Assembly: GCA_023212645.1 (NCBI GenBank)
Contig: JALBYC010000001.1
Coordinates: forward strand, 372,001-436,000
Direction: 5' to 3'
Origin: Farysia itapuensis
Taxonomy: Eukaryota; Basidiomycota; Ustilaginomycetes; Ustilaginales; Ustilaginaceae
DNA: 64,000 nucleotides
Shown here: positions 26,412 to 35,583 of the stretch, in pieces
Layout: each line of letters opens with the position of its first letter
How positions within the stretch are numbered: the first letter of the stretch is position 1
Notes under the pieces: model-generated
Told to the model about the DNA's origin: nothing
Database searches by the model: none
Seen by the model: the letters and a program-made list of their open reading frames with translations, nothing else
Made by a program: the position numbers and the translations under genes

Positions 26412-28355
26412 ATGTCGAGGCTGTTTGGACGTTTGTCACGAACGCCATCGAATCACTCGATCGCATCTCACAAGTCGGGCGAAGTAGATCTGCCGCCAAA
26501 GACATCCGAAGTGCTGGTCGAGCCTGCAGCAGGTACACAACCGGCCCCACCTGTCGCCCTCTCAGCGGAGCAGAAGACCAAGGTAGAAGCACTCGAGAAG
26601 TACTTGCGCGACCATGTGGAACAGCATCCATCGACGCCAGAGTACAAGCCGTGGGAGGAGCGGTGGCTAGCGGAGCACAATCTGTACCAGCGCTACTTGC
26701 GTGCTGCAAAGGGCGACCTCGAGAACGCCAAGAAGCGCATCAAGGGCACACTTGACTGGAGACGAGACTTCCAGCCCGAGATTATCCCTCCATCAAGTGT
26801 GGCACACGAGGCAGAGACCGGCAAGCAGATTGTCTCTGGCTTCGATAACCAGGGCAGACCTATCATCTACCTGCGTCCGGCTCGTGAGAACACGACGCCA
26901 GGTCCAGACCAGATCAAGTATCTGGTCTACACGCTGGAACGTGCGATTGATCTCATGCCGAAAGGTGTAGAGAACTACGCCATCATCATTGACTACAAGT
27001 CCGCCACTTCGCAGTCAAACCCCAGCTTGTCAACTGCCCGCAGCGTCGCCAACATACTGCAGAATCACTACGTCGAGCGCCTAGGCCGTGCCCTCATCGT
27101 CAACGTTCCCTGGTTCATCAACGCCTTTTTCTCTGCCCTCACGCCGTTCTTGGACCCAATCACCAAAGAAAAGATCCGCTTCAATGCCAATCTGCCCGAC
27201 TTTGTGCCTGCTGAACAGCTCGACGCCGAGTTTGCCGGAGGGCGGTACAACTACGAGTGGAACTTTGATATCTACTGGAATACTCTTAAAGAAAGCTGTG
27301 GTATTGCCGAAGATGGTACCCGGACCAATACTTCGAACTCGGATGTGCAGAAGCTTACGGATGACACAGCGGCCACAAAGCTCGACGCGAAGAAGGGTTC
27401 GTCCTACAAGCATTTGCAGAACGTGCAAGACTACGAGGAGCTAATGAGCAAGTACGATACTTTCCTGTTCGACTGCGACGGCGTTTTGTGGTCGGGCGAC
27501 GAGACTATCCCGGGCGCAGTGTCTGTGCTGCAAAAGCTGCGACAACGTGGCAAGTCGGTCATCTTTGTCACCAACAACGCGTCCAAATCGCGCCAAACTT
27601 ATCTCAAAAAGTTTGAAGGGATGAAGATCCAGGCAGAGCTGTCGGAAGTCTTTTCGTCGTCATATGCGTCGGCTGTGTACCTGAAAAAGGTGCTCAACTT
27701 CCCATCGGATCGCAAAGTATACGTGATTGGAATGCATGGTATTGAAGAGGAACTCGATGCAGAGGGCATTCTGCACTGCGGTGGCACGGACGAGGCGGAC
27801 AACCGCTTCTTGCCGGCACTCGACTTTAGCTCGCTGCAGAATGAGGATGCGATTGACCCGCACGTTGGCGCGGTCGTGTGTGGGTTCGACATGCACATGT
27901 CCTATATTAAGCTGGCCAAAGCGTTCAAGCACCTGACACGACCTGGCGCCGAAGGCGACGTGGAAGCCGGCAAGGTTGGCGGAGGGTGCCACTTTATTCT
28001 GACCAACGACGACTCCACATTCCCAGCCAAGGGCGGACCCTGGCCCGGTGCCGGCTCGCTCTCAGCCCCACTCACCTTTTCGACCAAGCGCACACCAACC
28101 ATTGTAGGCAAGCCGCACAAGCCCATGCTGGACTGCATCATTGCCGTCAAGCAGTTTGACCCCAAGCGCGCGCTCATGGTGGGCGACCGGCTCAACACGG
28201 ACATCGAGTTTGCCAAGCAGGGTAACATTGCCTCGATGCTGGTGCTCACCGGCATCTCGCAGCGCGACGAGATTGATGCGCCCGATGCACGCACCGTGCC
28301 CGATTACCTGATCCAGAGTCTGGGCGACCTGGATGCGTTGCCTTCTTCATCTTGA
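26412..28355 (+). CDS. Fusion protein: Sec14/CRAL-TRIO (Pdr16/Sfh-like) + HAD phosphatase (Pho13/PGP type)
   Basis: This is one uninterrupted frame of 647 aa from the ATG at 26412 (MSRLFGRLSRTPSNHS). Residues about 45-290 form a CRAL-TRIO module with its N-terminal helical part (YLRAAKGDLENAKKRIKGTL), PIIYLRPARENT, LVYTLERAIDLMPKGVENYA, HYVERLGRALIVNVPWFINA and LDPITKEKIRF. This is closest to Pdr16/Sfh phosphatidylinositol-transfer proteins. After a ~55-residue polar linker, residues 348-640 are a complete Pho13/phosphoglycolate-phosphatase-type HAD enzyme. It has YDTFLFDCDGVLW (nucleophile D354, acid D356), VTNNASKSR, a C2 cap, GKPHKPM and MVGDRLNTD. All catalytic motifs are intact, so an active phosphatase is expected. 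No stop, frameshift or plausible splice junction separates the halves. The substrate and the role of the lipid module are unknown. Confidence 0.9.
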   Translation: MSRLFGRLSRTPSNHSIASHKSGEVDLPPKTSEVLVEPAAGTQPAPPVALSAEQKTKVEALEKYLRDHVEQHPSTPEYKPWEERWLAEHNLYQRYLRAAKGDLENAKKRIKGTLDWRRDFQPEIIPPSSVAHEAETGKQIVSGFDNQGRPIIYLRPARENTTPGPDQIKYLVYTLERAIDLMPKGVENYAIIIDYKSATSQSNPSLSTARSVANILQNHYVERLGRALIVNVPWFINAFFSALTPFLDPITKEKIRFNANLPDFVPAEQLDAEFAGGRYNYEWNFDIYWNTLKESCGIAEDGTRTNTSNSDVQKLTDDTAATKLDAKKGSSYKHLQNVQDYEELMSKYDTFLFDCDGVLWSGDETIPGAVSVLQKLRQRGKSVIFVTNNASKSRQTYLKKFEGMKIQAELSEVFSSSYASAVYLKKVLNFPSDRKVYVIGMHGIEEELDAEGILHCGGTDEADNRFLPALDFSSLQNEDAIDPHVGAVVCGFDMHMSYIKLAKAFKHLTRPGAEGDVEAGKVGGGCHFILTNDDSTFPAKGGPWPGAGSLSAPLTFSTKRTPTIVGKPHKPMLDCIIAVKQFDPKRALMVGDRLNTDIEFAKQGNIASMLVLTGISQRDEIDAPDARTVPDYLIQSLGDLDALPSSS

Positions 28356-28921
28356 CAAGAGGGTATGCGCGCGTGACGTGACTCTGGCCCTTTTGGTGCT
28401 TCGACCGGATTGGCTGAGTGCGGTTCGCAACTATGCGCGCCTCTGGTCCAATTTGATAGTCCGACAGAATGGGTGGGACCCTCGCTTAGCATTGTCGTCA
28501 TTGCGTATTTCAAATGTCCGCAGTCAATCGAAATTCCATCAACATAGAGAACACTCTGCACTTTTCCGCGCAAATCTGCATTTGGTTAGAGGGGGTGTGT
28601 GCTCGCCTATGCATTTGATGGAAAAAGTGAAACCGATGGTCGTTGCCCTGCCTCGCTAAGCGACCGGTTGTCCAGAGATTGGGTCTAAGCCCCGCTCTTT
28701 TTCACGTCTGTCGATCTGTCTGCGGAAAAAAGGCCATCAATGGGGTCCCTGCTCGAACCGCCCCCCCCCCCCCGCTGAGGGGATGCAATGGCACGACGAT
28801 GGTGATGAGCACATCCCCATCCCCGCACAACGCCATTTCCTTTTCACTCCTTCTCTCTTCCTTCACACCTGTCTCTCTCTCTTCCGCTGTCCGCTGTCCT
28901 ACTCTCCTCCTTTGATCCAGC
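28356..28921. other. Intergenic: 3' flank of the fusion gene and promoter of the MARVEL-like gene
   Basis: No gene is seen. The region carries a run of 13 C at 28761-28773 and a long pyrimidine-rich leader (TC repeats, about 28830-28915) just before the ATG at 28922. Confidence 0.6.
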
Positions 28922-30073
28922 ATGGGTCTGCCACAGCGCCGTTCGCTGTCGGTGCAGCAGCCATCGAGTGGGGCTGCACCACACCCAAATGTTATGCTTG
29001 TCATCCGCTTTCTCGTGACAGGCTTGGTGTGTTTGCTTTCGCTGGTCACCGCCATCCTGGCCATCCTGGTTGTGGACTACTACAACAGACATGACCCAAT
29101 CATCCGACCATCATGGGGTTCGCTCATCTTCCTCATCGTCCTCGGCCTCTTCACGCCTATCATCTACTTTGGATACAACATCTTCTTGCCACTGATGCCA
29201 TTCATTCGCTATGGTGATTTCCTGTACTCACTGTTTATGGTCAAGCTCGAGCTGTTGCTGCAGTTCGCGTTCTGCGTGCTCTGGGTTTCAGGCGCGCTCG
29301 CCTACGCCTGCGACTTGCGTGGGCGCGAAAACTGTCAATTCGACGGATACTGGCACTACCAGGAGCCATCCAACTTTGGCCATGTTTGCGATTTGATCAA
29401 CTATACCGTCGGCGTTGCCTATGCCACTTTTGGCGTGCAGGTATTCCTCTTTGTCATCGAACTGCTTTACGGCATGTACATTTTCCTCTTGCTCGATCAA
29501 GAATCCCTTAACGAGCCACACTTTGAGTGGGGACGCCGCGCTTACAACTACCAGCAGGCTGCCAAGCAGCAACACACTTCTCGCCAGGCTGCCATTGGCC
29601 GAAACAGTCCACTGCGCGCAACAGCGATTGGTGGTGCTCGCGCTCCTCCTGCTGCTTCATATCGTGATCTTGGCCGACAGAGTCCAAGCGCGAGCTCGGA
29701 CGCCAGTTCCTTTGTTGCTGGGTCTGGGTCAGGCTCGGGTGTTGGTCGACGAGGTGTTGCATACAACGAACCAGACATGGAGAGCCGTGCATCCGCGCCC
29801 ATCTCGCTCGGCAGTCGAGGTCGACGTGGCATTGCTTACGGCGGTATGGCCGATGAGGACGAAGAGTCCCATATGGGCGGCGGAAGCGCACGCGGCCCGC
29901 TCTCCGAGTCGTCTACCAATCTCGCTGCTGCACGAAGCACTGGCCCATTGGGCGCTGCTGCTGCGTCGGGTGGTCGGGCTGGTCGACACTCGCGCTCGGG
30001 CTCCAGAAGAGGCGGTCCACCCTCAGATGAAGAAAGCGGCTGGCACTTGCGCGAAGAAGACTCGGAACGCTAA
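28922..30073 (+). CDS. MARVEL-like four-span membrane protein
   Basis: The protein has 383 aa. Four hydrophobic spans are visible at about residues 25-52, 65-90, 105-129 and 160-191, with short loops and a small Cys-containing extracytoplasmic loop (YACDLRGRENCQFDGYWHY). This is the topology and loop pattern of fungal MARVEL-domain proteins of the plasma membrane or vesicles. The remaining ~190 residues form a hydrophilic Ser/Arg/Gly-rich tail with repeated RRG(I/V)AY segments (GRRGVAYNEPDMESR, GRRGIAYGGMADED), probably cytosolic and phosphorylated. The function is not known. The gene is intron-free and convergent with YJU2. Confidence 0.65.
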   Translation: MGLPQRRSLSVQQPSSGAAPHPNVMLVIRFLVTGLVCLLSLVTAILAILVVDYYNRHDPIIRPSWGSLIFLIVLGLFTPIIYFGYNIFLPLMPFIRYGDFLYSLFMVKLELLLQFAFCVLWVSGALAYACDLRGRENCQFDGYWHYQEPSNFGHVCDLINYTVGVAYATFGVQVFLFVIELLYGMYIFLLLDQESLNEPHFEWGRRAYNYQQAAKQQHTSRQAAIGRNSPLRATAIGGARAPPAASYRDLGRQSPSASSDASSFVAGSGSGSGVGRRGVAYNEPDMESRASAPISLGSRGRRGIAYGGMADEDEESHMGGGSARGPLSESSTNLAAARSTGPLGAAAASGGRAGRHSRSGSRRGGPPSDEESGWHLREEDSER

Positions 30074-30388
30074 GTTGGATCACGATTCCCCCCTTGCCGT
30101 TCCACGTCGCAGCATGCCCTGGACTCTTGCTCTTTCTGTCTCTCTTTCTGTCCCTCGGGCCGTAAATCTCCTCCCCTCGTCAGATTCAGCTCGTACAGTC
30201 ACTAGCCTGTTGCTATTTACCCTCGCTTCCTTCCACTTACGCACACTTTTCCTTTAGCTGCGAGGATACACTCGCTCTTCTTCATCCCAGCCCTTAGGGC
30301 AGCGCATAGTAATTTTAATCCTTATCTGTATTACCGAATCAGGGTGACGTACGTGCGTGCGGGGTATATTGGGCTAGTTGAGGTACAT
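30074..30388. other. Convergent 3' flanks of the MARVEL-like gene and YJU2
   Basis: No gene or clear element is seen. The stretch is pyrimidine-rich on the left and AT-richer toward 30310-30400, as expected for two 3' UTRs. Confidence 0.6.
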
Positions 30389-31249
30389 TTATGTCGTACT
30401 TTTGCGTTTGACAAGGCCGAATGCGTTGGGACCGTTTGCTTTTTTCTTCTTCTTGGGTAGCGGATGTGGTTGTGTTATTGGTGCGGTGAGCAGTGTGTGA
30501 ATGTCAGGTTCGTCGTCTTCGTGATCGTCTTGGGTGGCAACTTTGCGTTTGACTTTGACCTCTGATGATGTTGCGGTTGTTGGCGCTGGGACATCGAGTG
30601 CTTTGCCAAAGTACTTGCGTACGAGCGCCTCATCTTCTTCGCGCGCCGCGGCGTCTTCAGCATCTTCGACAGTGTCAGTGGTGGAGTGGCGGGAGGCGAG
30701 GACAGCGTCAGTGTCGACACGCTCCAGCCGAGCGTTGCGGGTACGAATGTCTTGCAGTGCATCGAGAATTTCCATCTCGCGTCTCGAGTCCAGTGTCTTG
30801 TCCTCGACGGCTTTCATCGGGTCTGCACTCTCGGCTGCCGCTGCGCGTCTCCTTTCCAGCTTTTCCTCTTCCGTCAGACCGTCCTCCTCCTCTTCGTCAT
30901 CTGCATCACCGCCACGCCAAGGTTCGAAATTGCGACTAGCTCCATGCTCGGCCACGTAGTCTGTATTCTTCGGATCCGTCTTGAAGGTAATCTCAGCACT
31001 GCACTGTGTGCACTTGATGTAGAAGCGGAAGATCTTGATGCCGAGATAGTCTTCGTTCAACACCTGCTCCTTGCGCGCATTGAACTTCTTGCCCTTGTAA
31101 ATGTACTCGCGACAGGAGAGACATCGCATGGAAAAGGGCGCCATGAGACGTACTGCTTGCTGTCGATCTGCAGCCTGTTTGCGCCGAGGGATCTTGGCCG
31201 GATCAAAGTCCGGCGGATAGTAATGCGTCAGCGCCTTTCGTTCGGCCAT
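30389..31249 (-). CDS. YJU2: Pre-mRNA splicing factor YJU2 (CWC16/CCDC94 family)
   Basis: The protein has 286 aa from the ATG at 31249 ([17 protein letters not shown]); the frame continues upstream without an ATG. The N-terminus is the highly conserved YJU2 block: [59 protein letters not shown] and [20 protein letters not shown]. The two CxxC pairs, C43/C46 and C80/C83, form its zinc site. YJU2 joins the NineTeen-associated spliceosome and promotes the first catalytic step. The tail is acidic and then basic (PKKKKKANG), which suggests a nuclear localisation signal. It matches YJU2 rather than its paralogue CCDC130/CWC16B in the start and spacing. Confidence 0.95.
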   Translation of the reverse strand: MAERKALTHYYPPDFDPAKIPRRKQAADRQQAVRLMAPFSMRCLSCREYIYKGKKFNARKEQVLNEDYLGIKIFRFYIKCTQCSAEITFKTDPKNTDYVAEHGASRNFEPWRGGDADDEEEEDGLTEEEKLERRRAAAAESADPMKAVEDKTLDSRREMEILDALQDIRTRNARLERVDTDAVLASRHSTTDTVEDAEDAAAREEDEALVRKYFGKALDVPAPTTATSSEVKVKRKVATQDDHEDDEPDIHTLLTAPITQPHPLPKKKKKANGPNAFGLVKRKSTT

Positions 31250-32002
31250 GCTTGTATGTGGGTGCGTACAGGTCGTAAGGTTCTGTGGTGCATGCCACAC
31301 AACTTTTCTGGCTCAGCCAAGTCCTCCCGACTTCCGAGATTGCAGATAAACCACTCTAACACCTACTATTCGGCCTAACATTTGATTTTTCCGAATTCGG
31401 CAATTGACGTGGCGCACTGCCCTCCACCCGGGGTACCCGATAAGAGCCGAGCGAATGGCCTCGCTTGCGTATCCGTGTTGTGCCTTGCTCACCAGATAGC
31501 GTGATAAGGGGCCAAGCACTGTCTGGCGTGCTATCGACTGCTTCTTGACAAGCAAATTCTGCTCTTATGGCGTGCGGATGGTGCAAAGTGGCAAATGCGA
31601 GCTTCTTTCATTTGTTGGGCTGGTGAGGCACTGCTGAGAAGCATGTGACCAGTGGCGCTGCCGGCTGCAAGAAGGGGGACAAGAAGGAGGGGATCAGTGC
31701 ATGCAGGAGAAATGCATAGAGCTGAGTTTCCGGCAGATCCTTGCAGGGCAGGAAATAGAGCGGTCATTGCCCACCCGGCAGGAAAGGACTAGCGGAGATT
31801 GTACTACCGAGGACACAGAGGGGAAGGGGCTACCCCAGCTTGTTCGTGTTATCGCCATTGATTGCGTCGTCCGTGCGTGCGTTTGTGTGACGTGGCTCTC
31901 GGTATCTGCACCACTAGTATAAATAAGCCTCGTCCGTCCCCGCACGTCTCTCCTCGCCACCTCCTAGCATTGTCTTTGTAAAAAGTGTAGAGTAAGACAG
32001 TC
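31250..32002. other. Divergent intergenic region between YJU2 and the 4E-BP-like gene
   Basis: No gene is supported in these 753 bp. The region contains a consensus TATA box near its right end (31918-31925). The long upstream region and TATA box suggest regulated expression of the 4E-BP-like gene. Confidence 0.55.
31918..31925 (+). promoter_or_regulatory. TATA box of the 4E-BP-like gene
   Basis: TATAAATA lies 85 bp upstream of the ATG at 32003. Confidence 0.6.
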
Positions 32003-32314
32003 ATGACTGGGGTTCAAATTGTTTCAGCACAGCCGGCCAACGGTCACGCATCGACGGCCAGCATGTCTTCGTACGGTCATTCGTATGGTTCGAGCGCCTC
32101 GTCTAGCCGGATCTGCTACTCGCGGGACGAGCTGCTGAACCTGGCTTCCTCTCCCCTGGCTCGCTCTCCTCCCAACTTTGACACTTCGGTCATCCCCAAC
32201 CTCATCGCCGGCAAGACATCGACAGCTCCGGCCCCGCCTGCGCCGTCTTCGCCAACACTCTCAGACCACTCGCGCGAGCATCACGACGAGCACCAGTTCA
32301 ACCTCGAACTCTAA
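32003..32314 (+). CDS. 4E-BP-like translational repressor (eIF4E-binding protein)
   Basis: This is a small intrinsically disordered protein of 103 aa. Residues 36-45 read RICYSRDELL, a match to the eIF4E-binding motif YxxxxL-phi (Y39, L44, L45) preceded by Arg-Ile as in animal 4E-BPs (RIIYDRKFLM). The similarity continues: 4E-BP1 follows with SPVTKTPP and an IPG element, and this protein has SSPLARSPP (S50-P and S55-P at the positions of mTOR-controlled S65 and T70) and then VIPNL. The C-terminus is QFNLEL, like the TOR-signalling (TOS) motif QFEMDI that ends 4E-BP1. Seen together, these point to a bona fide 4E-BP that competes with eIF4G for eIF4E under TORC1 control. The N-terminus is Ser/Gly/His-rich. 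The gene has a TATA box, a short leader and no intron. No in vivo evidence is available. Confidence 0.75.
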   Translation: MTGVQIVSAQPANGHASTASMSSYGHSYGSSASSSRICYSRDELLNLASSPLARSPPNFDTSVIPNLIAGKTSTAPAPPAPSSPTLSDHSREHHDEHQFNLEL

Positions 32315-32609
32315 TATCCTGGTCCCTCCCCATGGCCAAAAGAGCCCACCCTCAACTAATGTGATCGTCAACAACAAAGTGTATCCGTCAACAGCAAAGC
32401 AACAATATGAACCGCAAGCAAAGTCCTCCCCTCGTAGAAAGCAAGTTCCTCAGCATCGTGCAATATAGCAATCAAATCTATCTTCTCTGTCTCTAGCTTT
32501 CGCTGTTCCCCATATCGTGTGCATGCGTGTGTGTCTTTGTACGTGTGTGAAATGAGCAGGAGCATCAGTGTGATTTTTGGCGGTGAGCGCGAAACGGGGA
32601 GTGGGACGC

Positions 32610-33560
32610 CTACTTGTAAGGTGGGCCGAGCAAGTTTCGCCATTGTTCGAGGACGATTTCGACGACGAGAAGCAGAACACCACCGCCGGGAGCGAGACGG
32701 AGAACCTTGGGAGTGAAGCCCTGGTAAAGGGCACGAGGGCCTTCTTCGCGTGCAATGGTGAGCATGGATGGGAAAGTCCAGTTGTACTTTCTCGGCACAC
32801 CAGGTTTGTTGGGTGAATTTTGAATGCGCGATTTGACCATGTCTGCGGGTGTGTTGAGGGCAGTGCCTACGAATCCACCGATAGCGCCCGAAATAAAGTT
32901 GTTGCGAATCTCTTCGCCCTTTCCGTGGGCGGTGGGGAGGAGGGAACGGACCTGGAAGATGCAGCCAAAGTAGCCTCCGTTCCAGAGGACGTGTCGCCAG
33001 AAGGTAGACTCCAGACCGGCGTAGAGTCCCAACACGCCGTTGGCCTGGACAATCTTGCGCACCACATCCATCGGTCCCGAGTAGAGATGCGCTTGCGCGC
33101 GGTCCTGCAGTCGAATCTTGACAAGCTCAAACGGCACCACCACAACCGACTCGGTGGCACCGGCCGAACAACCTGTCAGCACCGACAAACCTTGGGTCAT
33201 CTTGTCACTTCCCGTCAGATCCTTGTAGGTCTTTCCCCAGAAATCATTGGCTGCAAACTTGACCGCTCGTTTGGGCGCCTCGAGCATCAGCGGTGGCACG
33301 AGACCACGGTACAGTCGACCTGCACCCTCACTCTTGATGATTTTGCGGAAGGCATCCACCATGCCATTGTATCGCTCGGTACCAGGCACCTCGACCTTGC
33401 CCTGCAGCTGCATACGCGTCTTGACCACATCGAGCGGGTAGAGACACAGAAGCTCCGTCACACCTGCAATTGCGCCCGCCGTAAATTGCGCGTAAAATGG
33501 CAGCGGTTTGGGCTTGCCCACCGTTGTCGGTACCGCCGCTGGTGCTGATCCTCCGGCCAT
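32610..33560 (-). CDS. Mitochondrial 2-oxodicarboxylate carrier, ODC1/ODC2-like
   Basis: The protein has 316 aa from the ATG at 33560. Three carrier repeats have the signatures YPLDVVKTRMQL, VPFELVKIRLQD and TPADMVKSRIQN. Contact-point residues in the even helices (GLVPPLMLEAPKRAVKFAAND, GLESTFWRHVLWNGGYFG, GFTPKVLRLAPGGGVLLLVVE) match the Odc/SLC25A21 group, which exchanges 2-oxoadipate and 2-oxoglutarate across the inner membrane. Such transport supports lysine synthesis or breakdown and glutamate supply. The length is normal and there is no intron. It lies tandem to RAD52 on the minus strand with 277 bp between RAD52's stop and this start. Confidence 0.9.
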   Translation of the reverse strand: MAGGSAPAAVPTTVGKPKPLPFYAQFTAGAIAGVTELLCLYPLDVVKTRMQLQGKVEVPGTERYNGMVDAFRKIIKSEGAGRLYRGLVPPLMLEAPKRAVKFAANDFWGKTYKDLTGSDKMTQGLSVLTGCSAGATESVVVVPFELVKIRLQDRAQAHLYSGPMDVVRKIVQANGVLGLYAGLESTFWRHVLWNGGYFGCIFQVRSLLPTAHGKGEEIRNNFISGAIGGFVGTALNTPADMVKSRIQNSPNKPGVPRKYNWTFPSMLTIAREEGPRALYQGFTPKVLRLAPGGGVLLLVVEIVLEQWRNLLGPPYK

Positions 33561-33837
33561 AGTGTCTCTCTCGTGTGTGGATAGATGATGGGTGTCGGAA
33601 TGGATCGGAATTTCCGCTTCCTATTTCTACTCTTTTGTCAGACGTCGAACGCCCTATTTCTCGCAGGAAGAATTCCCAATTTCATCCCCCCAATCGCAGC
33701 AGCTAAATCACCGGTCGCACCTTCTTCCGCTAGCCCCCACTGATAACAGATCCCCACCCGCTCGGCTATCTCCCACCACCGAAATTCTCACTCAAAAGAT
33801 TCATCCCCCGCATGATGCTTTCTATATTGTATTGTCA

Positions 33838-35583
33838 TCATGTTTGTCGGACAATGGCTGTTGGACGGCCTTGATGGTCAATCGCCGACTCGTTCGGGCG
33901 TTTAAGTGCGCCACGTGGTTGGACGACGGCCTGAGCTGCAGGGACGAAACTGTGATTGACTGCCTGACCAGTCGCTCGACCCACCTCTCTGATACGCGCG
34001 GCCTCGACTCCTCCAGTGGCAGCGGCTGGCCGGCTGGACCGACTCTGGCGCATGGCTGTGAAATCAGGTCGACCACCTTGGGTATTGCCGTTGATGCGTG
34101 AGCTGGCAGAGAGAGTGGAGCAGCCGTTCTTGACGGTCGGAGGAGGTGAAACGAATCGGCCCACGCTGCCGGCCCGTCGTGGCTGCAGGACTTCCACTTT
34201 GATCTGTTTGACAGGACTGAGCGACCGTCGCGTGTCTGGCATGTCCTGCTTGGGTGCGATATGGCTACCGTCGGTGAAAGCAACACCGCTGTCGTCGGCT
34301 ATGCTGCCATCGTCCTTGCGTGCGTTTTCAAGTTCCAGATCAAGCGCCATAGATGCAGCTTCGGCTTCTGCAATGTCCGTCTCGTCGTAATCGGCCAGTA
34401 CATCGCTCAGATCTGCATCAAACATGTCTGAACCAGGATCTGAATCGACTATGGCGGTCTTTGTGCCGATGGTAGTCACTTCACGCTCTGCTTGAGCCTG
34501 TTGCTGTTTTTCCAGGTAGGCTCTTCGGGCAAGTGCCGAACGTTGCTGTCGAAGAGCGGCTGCATCGGCTTCTCCGACAGCAGCCTCTTTGCTACTTGGA
34601 GGAGCGACTGCCTTGGGCGGTGGACCCATTGTTTCTGTAGTCAAGAACGACGTCGATGATGACACTTCTGCTTTTGTTGGCACCGCAGCGTTCGGTACAG
34701 GCTGTGGTTGTGGCGTTGGCTGAGCCAAAGCACGTAATTCGGGCCGACGATGAAGCTCGGAGGGATCGAATTTGGGTGCTGGGTTGACGACTTTGAGCGC
34801 CTGGACGGAATACTGGTGATCGTAGGTGCAGTTTCCGAGAAGCTTGCCAAAGTTCTTGAGCGCACGCTTGGTGGCGTCGGTGACTGCCTCCTTTTTGCAC
34901 TTTTCCAGGGCGGCGTGTTTTTGTCGGGCATTGTCGGCACTGCCGTAGCCAATGTCTTCGTGAAACGCGCCATCGCGCAAGGTCACGCGGACCACGCAGC
35001 TGACACCGGCACTGTGCCTACTCCCATCGGGCGAAGAGTCGAGAAAGTCTACGTCCAAACGGACAATGGTGGTCGACCAACCGTTGAAGCCAAAGACCTC
35101 GTTGGCCAGGTCGACGAGCTTCCATCCCTCAATGTAGGTGAGCTTTTTGCCCCCACCTGGTCCTGGACGTTGCGAGAGATACTCGGGTCCCAAGCGCTGA
35201 TTGAGCTTGGCCTGCAGTGTGGCGATACGCTGTGCACTGTCCTGGGTGAGTCCACCCGTGTCTGGCTGCGTCTGTGCGCCCCATCCAGCTGCATAATCGA
35301 AAGGGGATATGGCAGCGTGTCGACGGCCGGGCAAGCGCGACGGGCCAGCAGCATCCATGCTCAAGATCCTATCGCAGTCAGCAAACTGATCTGCGTCACC
35401 ATCCATTGTGTGGTGTTGTACAAACGCCGCCGAAGCTGGATCGTCACCGGCCGCGCCACCAAAGGGACCTCGAGCCGCTGCTCCGAACGGGTTGCGAGCG
35501 GGGTACTCGAACGCTGCTTCAGCCTCTTGCTTGTTCTCAAAAGCCTCTATCAAGCTTGCCGAGTAGACTGCGGCAGAGTTCAT
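33838..35583 (-). CDS. RAD52: Recombination mediator/annealing protein RAD52
   Basis: The protein has 581 aa. A non-conserved ~110-residue N-terminal stretch precedes the annealing domain (about 110-290): LNQRLGPEYLSQRPGPGGGKKLTYIEGWKLVDLANEVFGFNGWST, then DFLDSS, YGSADNARQKHAALEKCKKEAVTDATKRALKNFGKLLGNCTYD. This is the undecameric ring domain that binds ssDNA. An acidic patch (DPGSDMFDADLSDVLADYDETDIAEAE) is placed where RPA-binding residues occur in fungal Rad52. The C-terminal third is Ser/Arg/Pro-rich and could bind Rad51; no clear FVTA-type motif was noted. The upstream region has MCB-like ACGCG cores. The start ATG at 35583 is clear, and no intron is needed. Confidence 0.95.
   Translation of the reverse strand: MNSAAVYSASLIEAFENKQEAEAAFEYPARNPFGAAARGPFGGAAGDDPASAAFVQHHTMDGDADQFADCDRILSMDAAGPSRLPGRRHAAISPFDYAAGWGAQTQPDTGGLTQDSAQRIATLQAKLNQRLGPEYLSQRPGPGGGKKLTYIEGWKLVDLANEVFGFNGWSTTIVRLDVDFLDSSPDGSRHSAGVSCVVRVTLRDGAFHEDIGYGSADNARQKHAALEKCKKEAVTDATKRALKNFGKLLGNCTYDHQYSVQALKVVNPAPKFDPSELHRRPELRALAQPTPQPQPVPNAAVPTKAEVSSSTSFLTTETMGPPPKAVAPPSSKEAAVGEADAAALRQQRSALARRAYLEKQQQAQAEREVTTIGTKTAIVDSDPGSDMFDADLSDVLADYDETDIAEAEAASMALDLELENARKDDGSIADDSGVAFTDGSHIAPKQDMPDTRRSLSPVKQIKVEVLQPRRAGSVGRFVSPPPTVKNGCSTLSASSRINGNTQGGRPDFTAMRQSRSSRPAAATGGVEAARIREVGRATGQAVNHSFVPAAQAVVQPRGALKRPNESAIDHQGRPTAIVRQT

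Noticed and set aside
28761..28773. Run of 13 C as a possible sequencing or assembly artefact or special element
   Set aside because: It is in a non-coding spacer, causes no frameshift, and homopolymers of this size are not remarkable here.
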